Below are positions 38,312 through 45,888 of a DNA stretch of 64,000 nt, piece by piece (position 1 is the stretch's first letter; each line of letters starts with the position of its first letter). The position numbers and the translations under genes are program-made. Source of the DNA: Breznakia pachnodae (lineage in GTDB: Bacteria > Bacillota_I > Bacilli_A > Erysipelotrichales > Erysipelotrichaceae); the NCBI RefSeq assembly GCF_030814225.1, contig NZ_JAUSUR010000009.1:1-64000 (forward strand), written 5' to 3'. A model generated the notes under the pieces. That model ran no database searches. It was given only the letters and a program-made list of their open reading frames with translations, and had not been told where the DNA came from.

Positions 38312-39601
38312 CTACTTTATTAGGTCTTTATTCACTGGCATTTGATTAATATACTTACGAATAATAGTTTGATTTATTCCATTATTACTAATAATATCAC
38401 GATAAAAGTATCCACTATTACGAATCTTTCGTTCATATGTTTCAAAATCAACCTCCACAATTCCGAATGTTGGATGAAATGTTCCCCACTCCCAGTTATC
38501 TAGCAAACTGAAATATAAGTATCCAATCAAATTTACTCCCATTTCCATTGCCTGATGCATTGCAGTTAACATTGATGCAATATATACAATACGAATATCA
38601 TCATCCGTTACTGCTGTTCCATTTTCTGTAATCATAATTGGTTTATCATTGAATCGCATCAACATTTGAAACATAATTTCTGGTGTAATCTCTTCTGTGA
38701 AAAAGGGTTTATCTAATGCTTTGAAATGTGTTGCATTATAATTATCGAATCTAAAGATTTTTTTACGTGAATTGATAAGCTGCCTTATGTATGTATTTAA
38801 TGCCCAAAAATCACACGTTCCCTTAAGTTCAGGAATTATTACAGCATCATGAAATGGAACTACAATTTCTCCAGTACGAATTGCATGAGCAAAAAATTCG
38901 TTTTCTATATAATCAATATAATCTGCCATGATTTTATCAGGATAATCAAATTGTCCTCTCATTGGTTGCTTGATAGAATAAGATAATGCTGAAGACACAG
39001 GTTTATCACAATACTCCTTAATAATATGATAACCTCTTGCATGATATTGCATTAGATTAATTCTTTCTTCTATTTCGTATTCAAATGGCATATTTGGTTC
39101 ATTAATTACAATCCAGAAATCAACATATGGCTCCACTACTGGTACAATCGTATGTAAGAAATATTCCCATGATTTCATATTTGAGATATCCTTAAACGCT
39201 CCTTTTTCTTCAAACCAAACAGGATGTGAAAAATGATGCAATGTTAGACATACTTGGATACCTTCTTCTTGAAGTCGAGTTAGAACTTTAATATAATGTT
39301 CAACTTCCTTTTTGTTCACTACTCCTTCTTCTGGAATAATTCTTGACCACTCAATAGACATCCGATACATCTTTTGATTTAACTCTTTTAATAAGTGAAT
39401 ATCTTCCTCATATAGTTCATAACTATTACTCGCTTTGTTTGCCATAATATAAGGGATACCTCCAAGTGCATGTGTTGGTGCGAATCGTGGATCATCCTTG
39501 TTTGATGAATTTCCTCCTTCTACTTGCATTGCTGCTGTAGCACTTCCCCAAATAAAATCATCTGGAAATTGTATTGCTTTATATTGAAAAATATCAATCA
39601 T
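38312..39601 (-). CDS. GH1 beta-glucosidase, non-phospho type
   Basis: A 429-aa GH1 enzyme with FIWGSATAAMQVEGG, acid/base Glu168 in VINEPN, nucleophile Glu326 in MITENGTA. Where phospho-glucosidases have the S-x-K-x-Y phosphate loop it reads LLDNWEWGTFHPTFGIVEVD, the form found in beta-glucosidases acting on free glycosides. I start at ATG 39601 behind GGAGG. It is a separate gene, 69 bases upstream of rpiR in the same direction, without a PTS of its own, so it would need a glycoside entering unphosphorylated. Upstream lies an MFS gene ending at 39728, separated by a hairpin. Confidence 0.9.
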   Translation of the reverse strand: MIDIFQYKAIQFPDDFIWGSATAAMQVEGGNSSNKDDPRFAPTHALGGIPYIMANKASNSYELYEEDIHLLKELNQKMYRMSIEWSRIIPEEGVVNKKEVEHYIKVLTRLQEEGIQVCLTLHHFSHPVWFEEKGAFKDISNMKSWEYFLHTIVPVVEPYVDFWIVINEPNMPFEYEIEERINLMQYHARGYHIIKEYCDKPVSSALSYSIKQPMRGQFDYPDKIMADYIDYIENEFFAHAIRTGEIVVPFHDAVIIPELKGTCDFWALNTYIRQLINSRKKIFRFDNYNATHFKALDKPFFTEEITPEIMFQMLMRFNDKPIMITENGTAVTDDDIRIVYIASMLTAMHQAMEMGVNLIGYLYFSLLDNWEWGTFHPTFGIVEVDFETYERKIRNSGYFYRDIISNNGINQTIIRKYINQMPVNKDLIK

Positions 39602-39678
39602 ATAATTACCTCCTCGTATAATACTCTTAAAGTATAGCAATTAAAAATCATTAATAAGTTTCAAAAACACGTACATAA

Positions 39679-39725
39679 TTACAAAGAGCAATTTACTCCT
39701 TAGAATTAAATTGCTCTTTGTTTTT
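39679..39725. terminator. Terminator after the MFS gene
   Basis: Stem AAAGAGCAATTTA (39684-39696) with TAAATTGCTCTTT (39707-39719). The clear T-run is on the plus strand; on the minus strand, where the MFS gene lies, only TTTGTAATT follows. Confidence 0.6.
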
Positions 39726-39727
39726 TT

Positions 39728-40996
39728 CTATGCTGCTTCAGGAGCAACTACTACTTCTACTTCATTCTTATTTGCAAGAATTACTTTTGCAATAACACCT
39801 AATATGAAGGTAAATACTGCTGCCCCTATTGCTGGAATATAAACTTCCATGCTGAATGTTTCAAACAATGAACCATAAACCAATTGTCCAATTGGTGCTG
39901 CACATTGTGAAATTGTAAGAATGATTGCCATTACTTTTCCTAATAAATGATTTGGTGTTTCTTGTTGAACAACTGTTATTACATAAATCGAAACAATTGT
40001 CATAAGCATTAGAATTGGAACTGATCCAAGCATAAACAATGTAAATGAAGGCCAGTAACCTGTTACCAAGACATTTGGCATAACCGCCACTACAATCGGA
40101 ACAAATAGAATTGCTGCAATAATAAGTAATATATATAAATTACTTATTTTTAGTTTTTTAGCTACAACACCAATCATGATAGCACCAATAATTGAACTTA
40201 ATTGTATTGCTGCTAATCCTATTCCATACATCATATCTGTACTTTCCATAGTAATACGTAAGATATAAGGAGCTCCTACAATAAAGAATGGTGATAAGAA
40301 TAAATTTAATCCTGCTGCTAAACCAACAGCTTTTAGAATATATTTATTTTCTTTGATTGCATATTGGAACCCTTTTTTCATATCATCTTTTGCTACACTT
40401 AAGAAACTACCTGATTGTTCTGGTTTTACAAATGGAATATGAATAAATATTTCCATAATAGCCGAGAATAAGAATGCAACTGCACTAATTACAACAATTG
40501 ATTGTAATCCGATTATTCCATATAATACACCACCAAGTGCTGGTGCCATAAAATTCGATAATGCATTAATTCCATTTACTAATCCATTTGCCTGAGCCAG
40601 TTGATCCTCTTTTACTAATGAAGGAATACTAGCTTGTACTGACGGTTGATACATTGCACTAATAATAAATAGTACAACCATTAGAAATCCAATTGTAACG
40701 ATTGTAGCATCTGTAAATAATAGTGTAAGTAAAAATGCAAATACAATTCCACTATTTATAAAATCAAAAATAACCATTAAATTTCTACGATTAAATCGAT
40801 CTGCAATAACTCCTCCAATTGGTGTAAGAATAATTCCAGGTATTGTTGATACTGCTAATAATGCTGCAAATAAGTCTGCACGTCCTGTTGTATCTAAAAT
40901 ATATGTAGACAGTGCAAATCTAAGAATTGCTGATCCAAAAATTGATATGATTTGTCCAATTATCATTAAGTTAAAATTACGATTATAGTTTTTCAT
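39728..40996 (-). CDS. MFS efflux transporter, DHA3 (macrolide efflux-like) type
   Basis: A 422-aa polytopic protein with about twelve helices. FGSAILRFALSTYILDTTGRADLFAALLA at helix 1-2 and the GGVIADRFNRRNLM loop are typical of the MefA/DHA3 drug:proton antiporters. It follows a TetR gene by 25 bases, so is probably a regulated drug or metabolite exporter. Substrate not predictable. Confidence 0.88.
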   Translation of the reverse strand: MKNYNRNFNLMIIGQIISIFGSAILRFALSTYILDTTGRADLFAALLAVSTIPGIILTPIGGVIADRFNRRNLMVIFDFINSGIVFAFLLTLLFTDATIVTIGFLMVVLFIISAMYQPSVQASIPSLVKEDQLAQANGLVNGINALSNFMAPALGGVLYGIIGLQSIVVISAVAFLFSAIMEIFIHIPFVKPEQSGSFLSVAKDDMKKGFQYAIKENKYILKAVGLAAGLNLFLSPFFIVGAPYILRITMESTDMMYGIGLAAIQLSSIIGAIMIGVVAKKLKISNLYILLIIAAILFVPIVVAVMPNVLVTGYWPSFTLFMLGSVPILMLMTIVSIYVITVVQQETPNHLLGKVMAIILTISQCAAPIGQLVYGSLFETFSMEVYIPAIGAAVFTFILGVIAKVILANKNEVEVVVAPEAA

Positions 40997-41021
40997 GTTA
41001 GTCCTCTTTCCTTGTTTTTAA

Positions 41022-41660
41022 TTATCTATTAAATACTGAGTCATAAAGCTCATATATGAAATAAAAGCTTCCTGATTTAGCACTAAATACTTTATCCATT
41101 GTTTTTGTAAATACTAATGCTTTCTGTAATATCTCTTCTACTGACCAGTCAAATATCCCATCATCTAATAGAAACTGTGACCCTGTAAACATAAACTCAA
41201 TTGTTTCTCTAGGATTCTCAACATCATATACATTTTCAGCAATTCCCTGTTCAACAATTTGAGTTAGAATTGGTGTTAATCCCTTTACTGCTTCAACAAT
41301 ACTTTTCACATGCATTTCTTTATTATTTACCTCATGCAAGTTTTCTGTCAAATTATCTTTACGCTCTGTTGAACCACCTAACGTAAGAAATAACTTTTTC
41401 ATCTTTTCATTAGCAGGTAAATCTTCGTTTAAGATTTTATTTGCAATTGCTAATTGGATATCCACATATCTCATTATGATTGCATCCATTATCTCTTCTT
41501 TTGATTTGAAATAATAATAGAATGTACCTTTTGCTACGCCAATTTCTTTTATAATATCTTGTACTGAAGTCTTATTATATCCCTTAACAGAAAACAATTT
41601 TTCTGATATATCAAGGAACTCTTCTCTTCTTTCATCATATTCTTTTACAACTCTTGCCAT
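41022..41660 (-). CDS. TetR family repressor of the MFS transporter
   Basis: A 212-aa regulator with the HTH TSVQDIIKEIGVAKGTFYYYFKSKEEI. Start taken at ATG 41660, behind AGAGGTG. An operator-like inverted repeat CTGAC-CAACC-GTCAG (41674-41688) lies between its promoter and start codon. It presumably represses itself and the MFS gene. Confidence 0.92.
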   Translation of the reverse strand: MARVVKEYDERREEFLDISEKLFSVKGYNKTSVQDIIKEIGVAKGTFYYYFKSKEEIMDAIIMRYVDIQLAIANKILNEDLPANEKMKKLFLTLGGSTERKDNLTENLHEVNNKEMHVKSIVEAVKGLTPILTQIVEQGIAENVYDVENPRETIEFMFTGSQFLLDDGIFDWSVEEILQKALVFTKTMDKVFSAKSGSFYFIYELYDSVFNR

Positions 41661-41673
41661 ATTACACCTCTTA

Positions 41674-41728
41674 CTGACCAACCGTCAGTCGATATATATA
41701 ATATATGATAAATATAAAAAATTGTCAA
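41674..41728 (-). promoter_or_regulatory. Promoter and operator of the TetR-MFS unit
   Basis: Minus strand TTGACA (41728-41723), 17 bases, TATATT (41705-41700); the inverted repeat CTGAC-CAACC-GTCAG (41674-41688) is placed just after the expected start site, as in steric repression. Confidence 0.8.
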
Positions 41729-41763
41729 CAAAAAAAGAGAAAAATTTATTATTCCTCTCTTTT
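41729..41763 (-). terminator. Terminator of the fic gene
   Basis: AAAAGAGA and TCTCTTTT arms with an AT-rich loop, followed by Ts on the minus strand. Confidence 0.6.
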
Positions 41764-41805
41764 AATTTGTATTTTCTAAATATTTATATGTTTAATTCTC
41801 TTTAT

Positions 41806-42615
41806 TTATTTTCTTTTTCTATCATAAACCGCTTTAGCTTCTTTAATCCGCATTTCAATGCTCTTATTCGATGTCGGAATAACAAAATCTTTTGCTAAAT
41901 CAAAGTAATCTTGTTGTTCTGCCTTAAATAGTTGAAGCAGTGGTTCTGAATTGCAGTTGGTTTGCATTTCCTGAAGTGCATAATAATATTCTTGTTTTTG
42001 ATCTTCAGTAATAATAATAGGAACATATCTATTTTTTAAACATTCTCTAAATAAAATCATTCTACCTGTACGTCCATTTCCGTCTTGAAATGGATGAATT
42101 TGTTCATAGTTCGAATGAAATACCGCAATATCTGATAACGAAGGTTTATCCAACTTACGATAGACTTCTAGCAATTCTGTCATTCTACCATCTACTTCTT
42201 CTGGTAATGTTGTTTCAATAATACCTACAATATTTTTTCTATTTTTATATTCTCCTATAGGATATCCATTCGACATATCCTCAAATACTCCACTTTTCAA
42301 TTTATAGTGAAATTCCTTAATTAATTTTTGTGATAATTCTTCATCTAATGTTTCTAACATATGATTGAACATTGCAAAATGACCAGTTGCTTCTTCGATA
42401 TCCTTCGCTACAATTATTTCACCATCTGACATAATACTGCCTGTATTGAACAATGAGGCAATCTGGCTTTCACCTAAGCCACTCCCTTCAATCTTATTCG
42501 AGTTATATGTTAAATATTGCTGTGTAAAACCATAAATTCCGCTTTTATCTCTCTTTTGATACTCAACTTTGAATTGCTTAGTTAAAAGTTGAGTAAAATC
42601 TATTTCATATTGCAT
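41806..42615 (-). CDS. Fic domain protein with N-terminal inhibitory helix
   Basis: A 269-aa Fic protein, expected to transfer AMP (or another nucleotide moiety) to hydroxyl groups of target proteins. The full catalytic motif HPFQDGNGRTGR is at residues 174-185. The inhibitory motif [ST]xxxE[GN] is present N-terminally as S39-N-K-I-E43-G44, so it is a class II, self-inhibited Fic protein. I start at ATG 42615 behind AGGAG. It lies downstream of the VapD region and may belong to a small toxin-rich islet, though 240 bases separate them. Confidence 0.92.
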   Translation of the reverse strand: MQYEIDFTQLLTKQFKVEYQKRDKSGIYGFTQQYLTYNSNKIEGSGLGESQIASLFNTGSIMSDGEIIVAKDIEEATGHFAMFNHMLETLDEELSQKLIKEFHYKLKSGVFEDMSNGYPIGEYKNRKNIVGIIETTLPEEVDGRMTELLEVYRKLDKPSLSDIAVFHSNYEQIHPFQDGNGRTGRMILFRECLKNRYVPIIITEDQKQEYYYALQEMQTNCNSEPLLQLFKAEQQDYFDLAKDFVIPTSNKSIEMRIKEAKAVYDRKRK

Positions 42616-42786
42616 ATGGTTCTCCTTTGTATACAAACATCACAACATTTATTAATTAGTATATGAATTCAACTTTATGATTACTTATATAAGTTTTTTC
42701 TATAATAGCTGCTATTATTAAAATCTTTAACTAAATACCAATTATGCTTCTCTTGTCGCAGTCTATATATTTCAATAATAACCACC

Positions 42787-42823
42787 TTTTAATTTGTGTC
42801 ACCAGTGGTGTCACAAATTAAAA
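42787..42823. repeat. 37-bp near-perfect palindrome
   Basis: TTTTAATTTGTGTCACCA and its inverted copy TGGTGTCACAAATTAAAA meet at one central base; only one pair is mismatched. It lies between the 129-aa gene and fic, about 60 bases after the former. No T-run follows. It could be a stable hairpin in the mRNA, a weak terminator or a protein binding site. Confidence 0.7.
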
Positions 42824-42881
42824 TTTCAGTTTATTACTAATAATATAACTTCTTAATTCTTAAGCCCTTATAAGTTTTCGA

Positions 42882-43271
42882 TCATAACCTTATGATACTA
42901 TATGTGCAATATTTTCTATTCTTAAATTTATGCTTCTTTGCTTCAAACTCTTTTGTTGTCATCATAATTACATTTTTACTTAGTAAAGAAGTTTTAGCCA
43001 CAAAAACATAGTCACCATTATGTAAACTCAAAATATCGCTCCATATTTCTTCTTTTAAAGGATGCCAATGGGTTCCAGTCCCACTCAACTCCTTACCATT
43101 ATGTACATATGAAACACCAATATAACCTTCATCAGGTGCACTTTGTGGATAAATTCGTACTAAAACTAAATCCGATAAATACCAAAGAACGTTTGAATCA
43201 TCATAATCAATACGTCCTTTTACATTGAGTTTTTTTAATTTTGAAAACAATTCACTTACTTCTTTCTCCAA
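42882..43271 (-). CDS. 129-aa protein of unknown function next to vapD
   Basis: A small cytoplasmic protein, probably starting at TTG 43271 behind GGGGG. It is a mixed alpha/beta sequence with GTGTHWHPLKEEIWSDILSL in the centre and a very basic C-terminal third. I do not recognise the family. It follows the VapD gene by 28 bases in the same direction and may be co-transcribed. A role as immunity or accessory protein is possible but not shown. Confidence 0.7.
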   Translation of the reverse strand: MEKEVSELFSKLKKLNVKGRIDYDDSNVLWYLSDLVLVRIYPQSAPDEGYIGVSYVHNGKELSGTGTHWHPLKEEIWSDILSLHNGDYVFVAKTSLLSKNVIMMTTKEFEAKKHKFKNRKYCTYSIIRL

Positions 43272-43299
43272 AATTTACCCCCTAATTTTACTAATAGTC

Positions 43300-43638
43300 T
43301 TACTCTAACACCTCTAAAATATTGTCACTTTTTAAAATCAAATCCATTAGATTATGATTTGGCCCAATATCCGTAACTTCAAAATGATTAATGCAATGTC
43401 TTAACCAAGGTAGTTTTCTACTTATTTCTAGAATCAAGTCAAAAATAATTAGATCAGTTGTTTTGAATTTAGAGTGATACCCTGAATATTGCTCATGTGA
43501 AAAATCATTTTCAATAAAGAAGGATTTAATTTTTTTATATGCTCCATTAGGATTTGTTTTGGAATAATGTATTTTTAAATCTTTTGTTCGTATATCAAAA
43601 TATAAAGCTTTATAGTCTTTTGATTCACCACTATTCAC
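43300..43638 (-). CDS. vapD: VapD-like endoribonuclease, Cas2-fold toxin
   Basis: A 112-aa protein matching the VapD family, whose members have a Cas2-like ferredoxin fold and cleave RNA. The first strand is KALYFDIRTKDL, with the conserved Asp15; then GAYKKIKSFFIENDFSHEQYSGY and LPWLRHCINHFEVTDI before NLMDLI at the end. It starts at GTG, overlapping the TAG stop codon of the upstream gene by one base (TAGTG), so the two are translationally coupled as in toxin-antitoxin pairs. About 15 residues longer than the usual VapD. Confidence 0.85.
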   Translation of the reverse strand: MNSGESKDYKALYFDIRTKDLKIHYSKTNPNGAYKKIKSFFIENDFSHEQYSGYHSKFKTTDLIIFDLILEISRKLPWLRHCINHFEVTDIGPNHNLMDLILKSDNILEVLE

Positions 43639-43973
43639 TAACTAACACTTTCCTTTTTCGTATAGTGATATAAAACATCATTAACAGCAAAATCCTCTTC
43701 ATTTCTACCACTATCACTGTTATACCAAATCCACTTTACAAGATACTCCATAAACCATTCTCTGTCCTTTAAAGAAGTTATTAATCTCCCAAATCCACCA
43801 AAATCTCTTGGTTTACCATTTCCATAATAGCAAATTGTGCCATCTTCATATATTTCTTTACGAAATTGATATGTTGAAAAAGCTTTATCAATAGCACCAT
43901 AAACTTTTTCACAGCTATACTTAGCATCTGTAATTATTTTTTTCTCATCTAATTTTATTTCTAATTTTAACAT
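43638..43973 (-). CDS. Probable antitoxin partner of VapD
   Basis: A 111-aa protein preceding vapD with a one-base stop/start overlap. Start taken at ATG 43973 behind GGGGGTG. The sequence has a lysine-rich N-terminal helix (LDEKKIITDAKYSCEKVYGAI) and a WFMEYLVKWIWYN segment. It does not look like the short VapX antitoxin of Haemophilus; I know similar proteins only as VapD neighbours. Antitoxin role is inferred from position and coupling. Confidence 0.7.
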   Translation of the reverse strand: MLKLEIKLDEKKIITDAKYSCEKVYGAIDKAFSTYQFRKEIYEDGTICYYGNGKPRDFGGFGRLITSLKDREWFMEYLVKWIWYNSDSGRNEEDFAVNDVLYHYTKKESVS

Positions 43974-44176
43974 ATTCTTCACCCCCCTCTAATAATTAAG
44001 AAAATTTATATTAATATTATAAACTGGGGATAAACGTATCGCAATATTTCAAATGATTATTTTGCTCTCTATCTTCATTTACTTCCCTTACTACATTATT
44101 AACATTTATTTCAGGAAATCCTTAATTTTTTATACATAATCATTTTCTACTTTCTACAAGTTTTACTGATATTGCA

Positions 44177-44197
44177 GTTTCACAAAAACAGTGAAAC
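44177..44197. repeat. Small inverted repeat upstream of the vapD module
   Basis: GTTTCAC-AAAAACA-GTGAAAC, a perfect 7-bp-arm repeat in a 280-base gene-free stretch between the aldolase terminator and the antitoxin gene; may be an operator of the vapD module. Confidence 0.45.
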
Positions 44198-44213
44198 CAT
44201 ATAATTGTTAATT

Positions 44214-44252
44214 CAAAAAACGATATCTAATGATTGCCATAGATATCGTTTT
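44214..44252 (-). terminator. Terminator of the glycyl-radical-enzyme operon
   Basis: AAACGATATCTA (44218-44229) and TAGATATCGTTT (44240-44251) form a 12-bp stem followed by a T-run on the minus strand. Confidence 0.85.
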
Positions 44253-44264
44253 AATAATATATAT

Positions 44265-44951
44265 TTATTTATCTACACAAGTAAGCATTGTAGCATTCTC
44301 GCCACAAAGTTTTTCAAAATCATTCACAAAAGCATCTACTGCTGTAGTAATTGTATCACTCTTAATCAGTCCTTCAATTACATCAGGTGCTATTGTTGAT
44401 GCTCCTATTCCATACTCACATAACTCTAAGACCTGATGCGAGTTTTTAAAACTTGCTGCAATTACTTCAGTCTCTAAGCTGGCTCTCTTCAACATATCAT
44501 GAATCTGTTTCGCTACTGCAATCCCATTATAACCCAGGTTATCAATTCGATTCACATAAGGTGCTACATACTTTGCTCCTGCTTTTCCTGCTAGATATCC
44601 TTGAATCTGATTATAGATTGCAGTTCCTGTAACATTTGCACCTTCACTTGCTAAGTATTTAATCGCTTTTAATCCTTCTGGAATTACTGGTATTTTAATA
44701 TATGTATTCTTTCCTAGTATTTCTTGAATCTTATGTCCTTCTTCAATCATGTCTTCTGCTTTAGAAGAGATTACCTGAACATGTAGTTGTGATTCTTCAC
44801 CAATAAATTCTCTTATTTCTTTTAATAACTCATAAGGATTCTTTCCTTCTTTTAAAAGGATTGTTGGATTACAGGTAACTCCATCAATTGGATAGAACTC
44901 ATACACTCTCTTTATATCTTCTATGTTTGCATTATCAATTAGTAATTTCAT
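44265..44951 (-). CDS. Fructose-6-phosphate aldolase-like transaldolase (FSA/TalC)
   Basis: A 228-aa class I aldolase of the FSA/transaldolase group. MKLLIDNANIEDI at the start, VTCNPTILLKEG, the Schiff-base Lys86 in TYIKIPVIPEG, and the family segments ANVTGTAIYNQIQGYLAGKAGAKYVAPYVNRIDN and AASFKN. FSA enzymes join or split C3 units, using glyceraldehyde 3-phosphate and hydroxyacetone or dihydroxyacetone. Start taken at ATG 44951 behind GAGGAG. Last gene of GRE-activase-FSA, an arrangement also found in E. coli (ybiW-ybiY-fsaA, pflD-pflC-fsaB). Confidence 0.92.
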   Translation of the reverse strand: MKLLIDNANIEDIKRVYEFYPIDGVTCNPTILLKEGKNPYELLKEIREFIGEESQLHVQVISSKAEDMIEEGHKIQEILGKNTYIKIPVIPEGLKAIKYLASEGANVTGTAIYNQIQGYLAGKAGAKYVAPYVNRIDNLGYNGIAVAKQIHDMLKRASLETEVIAASFKNSHQVLELCEYGIGASTIAPDVIEGLIKSDTITTAVDAFVNDFEKLCGENATMLTCVDK

Positions 44952-44964
44952 CTTTTCTCTCCTC

Positions 44965-45888
44965 TTAGTCAATAACTAAATTATGTATTCCATATTCTCT
45001 AACTAAATCATAAAATTCATTCATCTTCTCTTGTGAGTACTGTTTAGGATTATCCTTGTAACAATATTCCTCATCTATATAATTGTATTTTGCTTGTGCA
45101 AGTGGATTATAGTTTAATAGCTCATATTTTACATCTGGATAAATACTAACAAGAAACTCTACAATTCTCTCTATATTTTTATGACTTGTAGTAATGTTAG
45201 GAATTAGTGGTGTTCGTATAATAACCTTATCTCTATGCTCAGATGATAGTAAGAATTTAATATTATCTAATATTCGTTTATTTGTAGCACCTACATATTT
45301 TTTGTGTTGTTCATCATCCATAATTTTAATATCTACATAAATCTGATCCAAATAAGGTAATACTGATTCTAACTGTTTTGTAGATGTTGCAAGTGTTGTT
45401 TCAATCGCAGTATGAATGTTACCTTCTTTGCATCGTTTCAGTATTTCATAAAGAAACTCATACTGATAAAATGGTTCTCCTCCTGATAAAGTAACTCCGC
45501 CAGTATCTCGATAAAAGACTTGGTCTTTTTTGATTTCATTCATTACTTCATCAAGTGTATATTCTTTGCTGTCAAACTGTAATGCATTAGTTGGACAAAG
45601 ATATAGTAGCTCTTCCCAATTTTCATTAGCATCACGATGAAGAATAATTTCATTATCATTCATCTCGACACCACTATGTTTTGCATTCTTTACACACGTT
45701 CCACACTTGATACATTTATTACGAAAGTATAAAACTTGTTGCTCTAGTTTTATTCCTTCAGGATTCTGGCACCATACACATTTCAGTGGACATCCCTTTA
45801 AGAAAACGGTTGTTCTTATTCCATGTCCATCGTGTGTTGCAAACCTTTTAATATCAAAAATATTTCCTGATATATTAGATGTCTTCAT
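44965..45888 (-). CDS. Glycyl radical enzyme activase, radical SAM
   Basis: A 307-aa radical SAM protein. The SAM-cluster motif is GCPLKCVWCQNPEG (CxxxCxxC), followed by two further cysteine groups for extra 4Fe-4S clusters (CIKCGTC and CPTNAL), as in activases of the dehydratase/lyase branch. GGVTLSGGEPFYQ matches the SAM-binding GGEP motif. It installs the glycyl radical in the enzyme encoded just upstream (45875-48226), whose 3' end it overlaps by 14 bases. Start taken at ATG 45888 behind AAGGA. Confidence 0.94.
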   Translation of the reverse strand: MKTSNISGNIFDIKRFATHDGHGIRTTVFLKGCPLKCVWCQNPEGIKLEQQVLYFRNKCIKCGTCVKNAKHSGVEMNDNEIILHRDANENWEELLYLCPTNALQFDSKEYTLDEVMNEIKKDQVFYRDTGGVTLSGGEPFYQYEFLYEILKRCKEGNIHTAIETTLATSTKQLESVLPYLDQIYVDIKIMDDEQHKKYVGATNKRILDNIKFLLSSEHRDKVIIRTPLIPNITTSHKNIERIVEFLVSIYPDVKYELLNYNPLAQAKYNYIDEEYCYKDNPKQYSQEKMNEFYDLVREYGIHNLVID

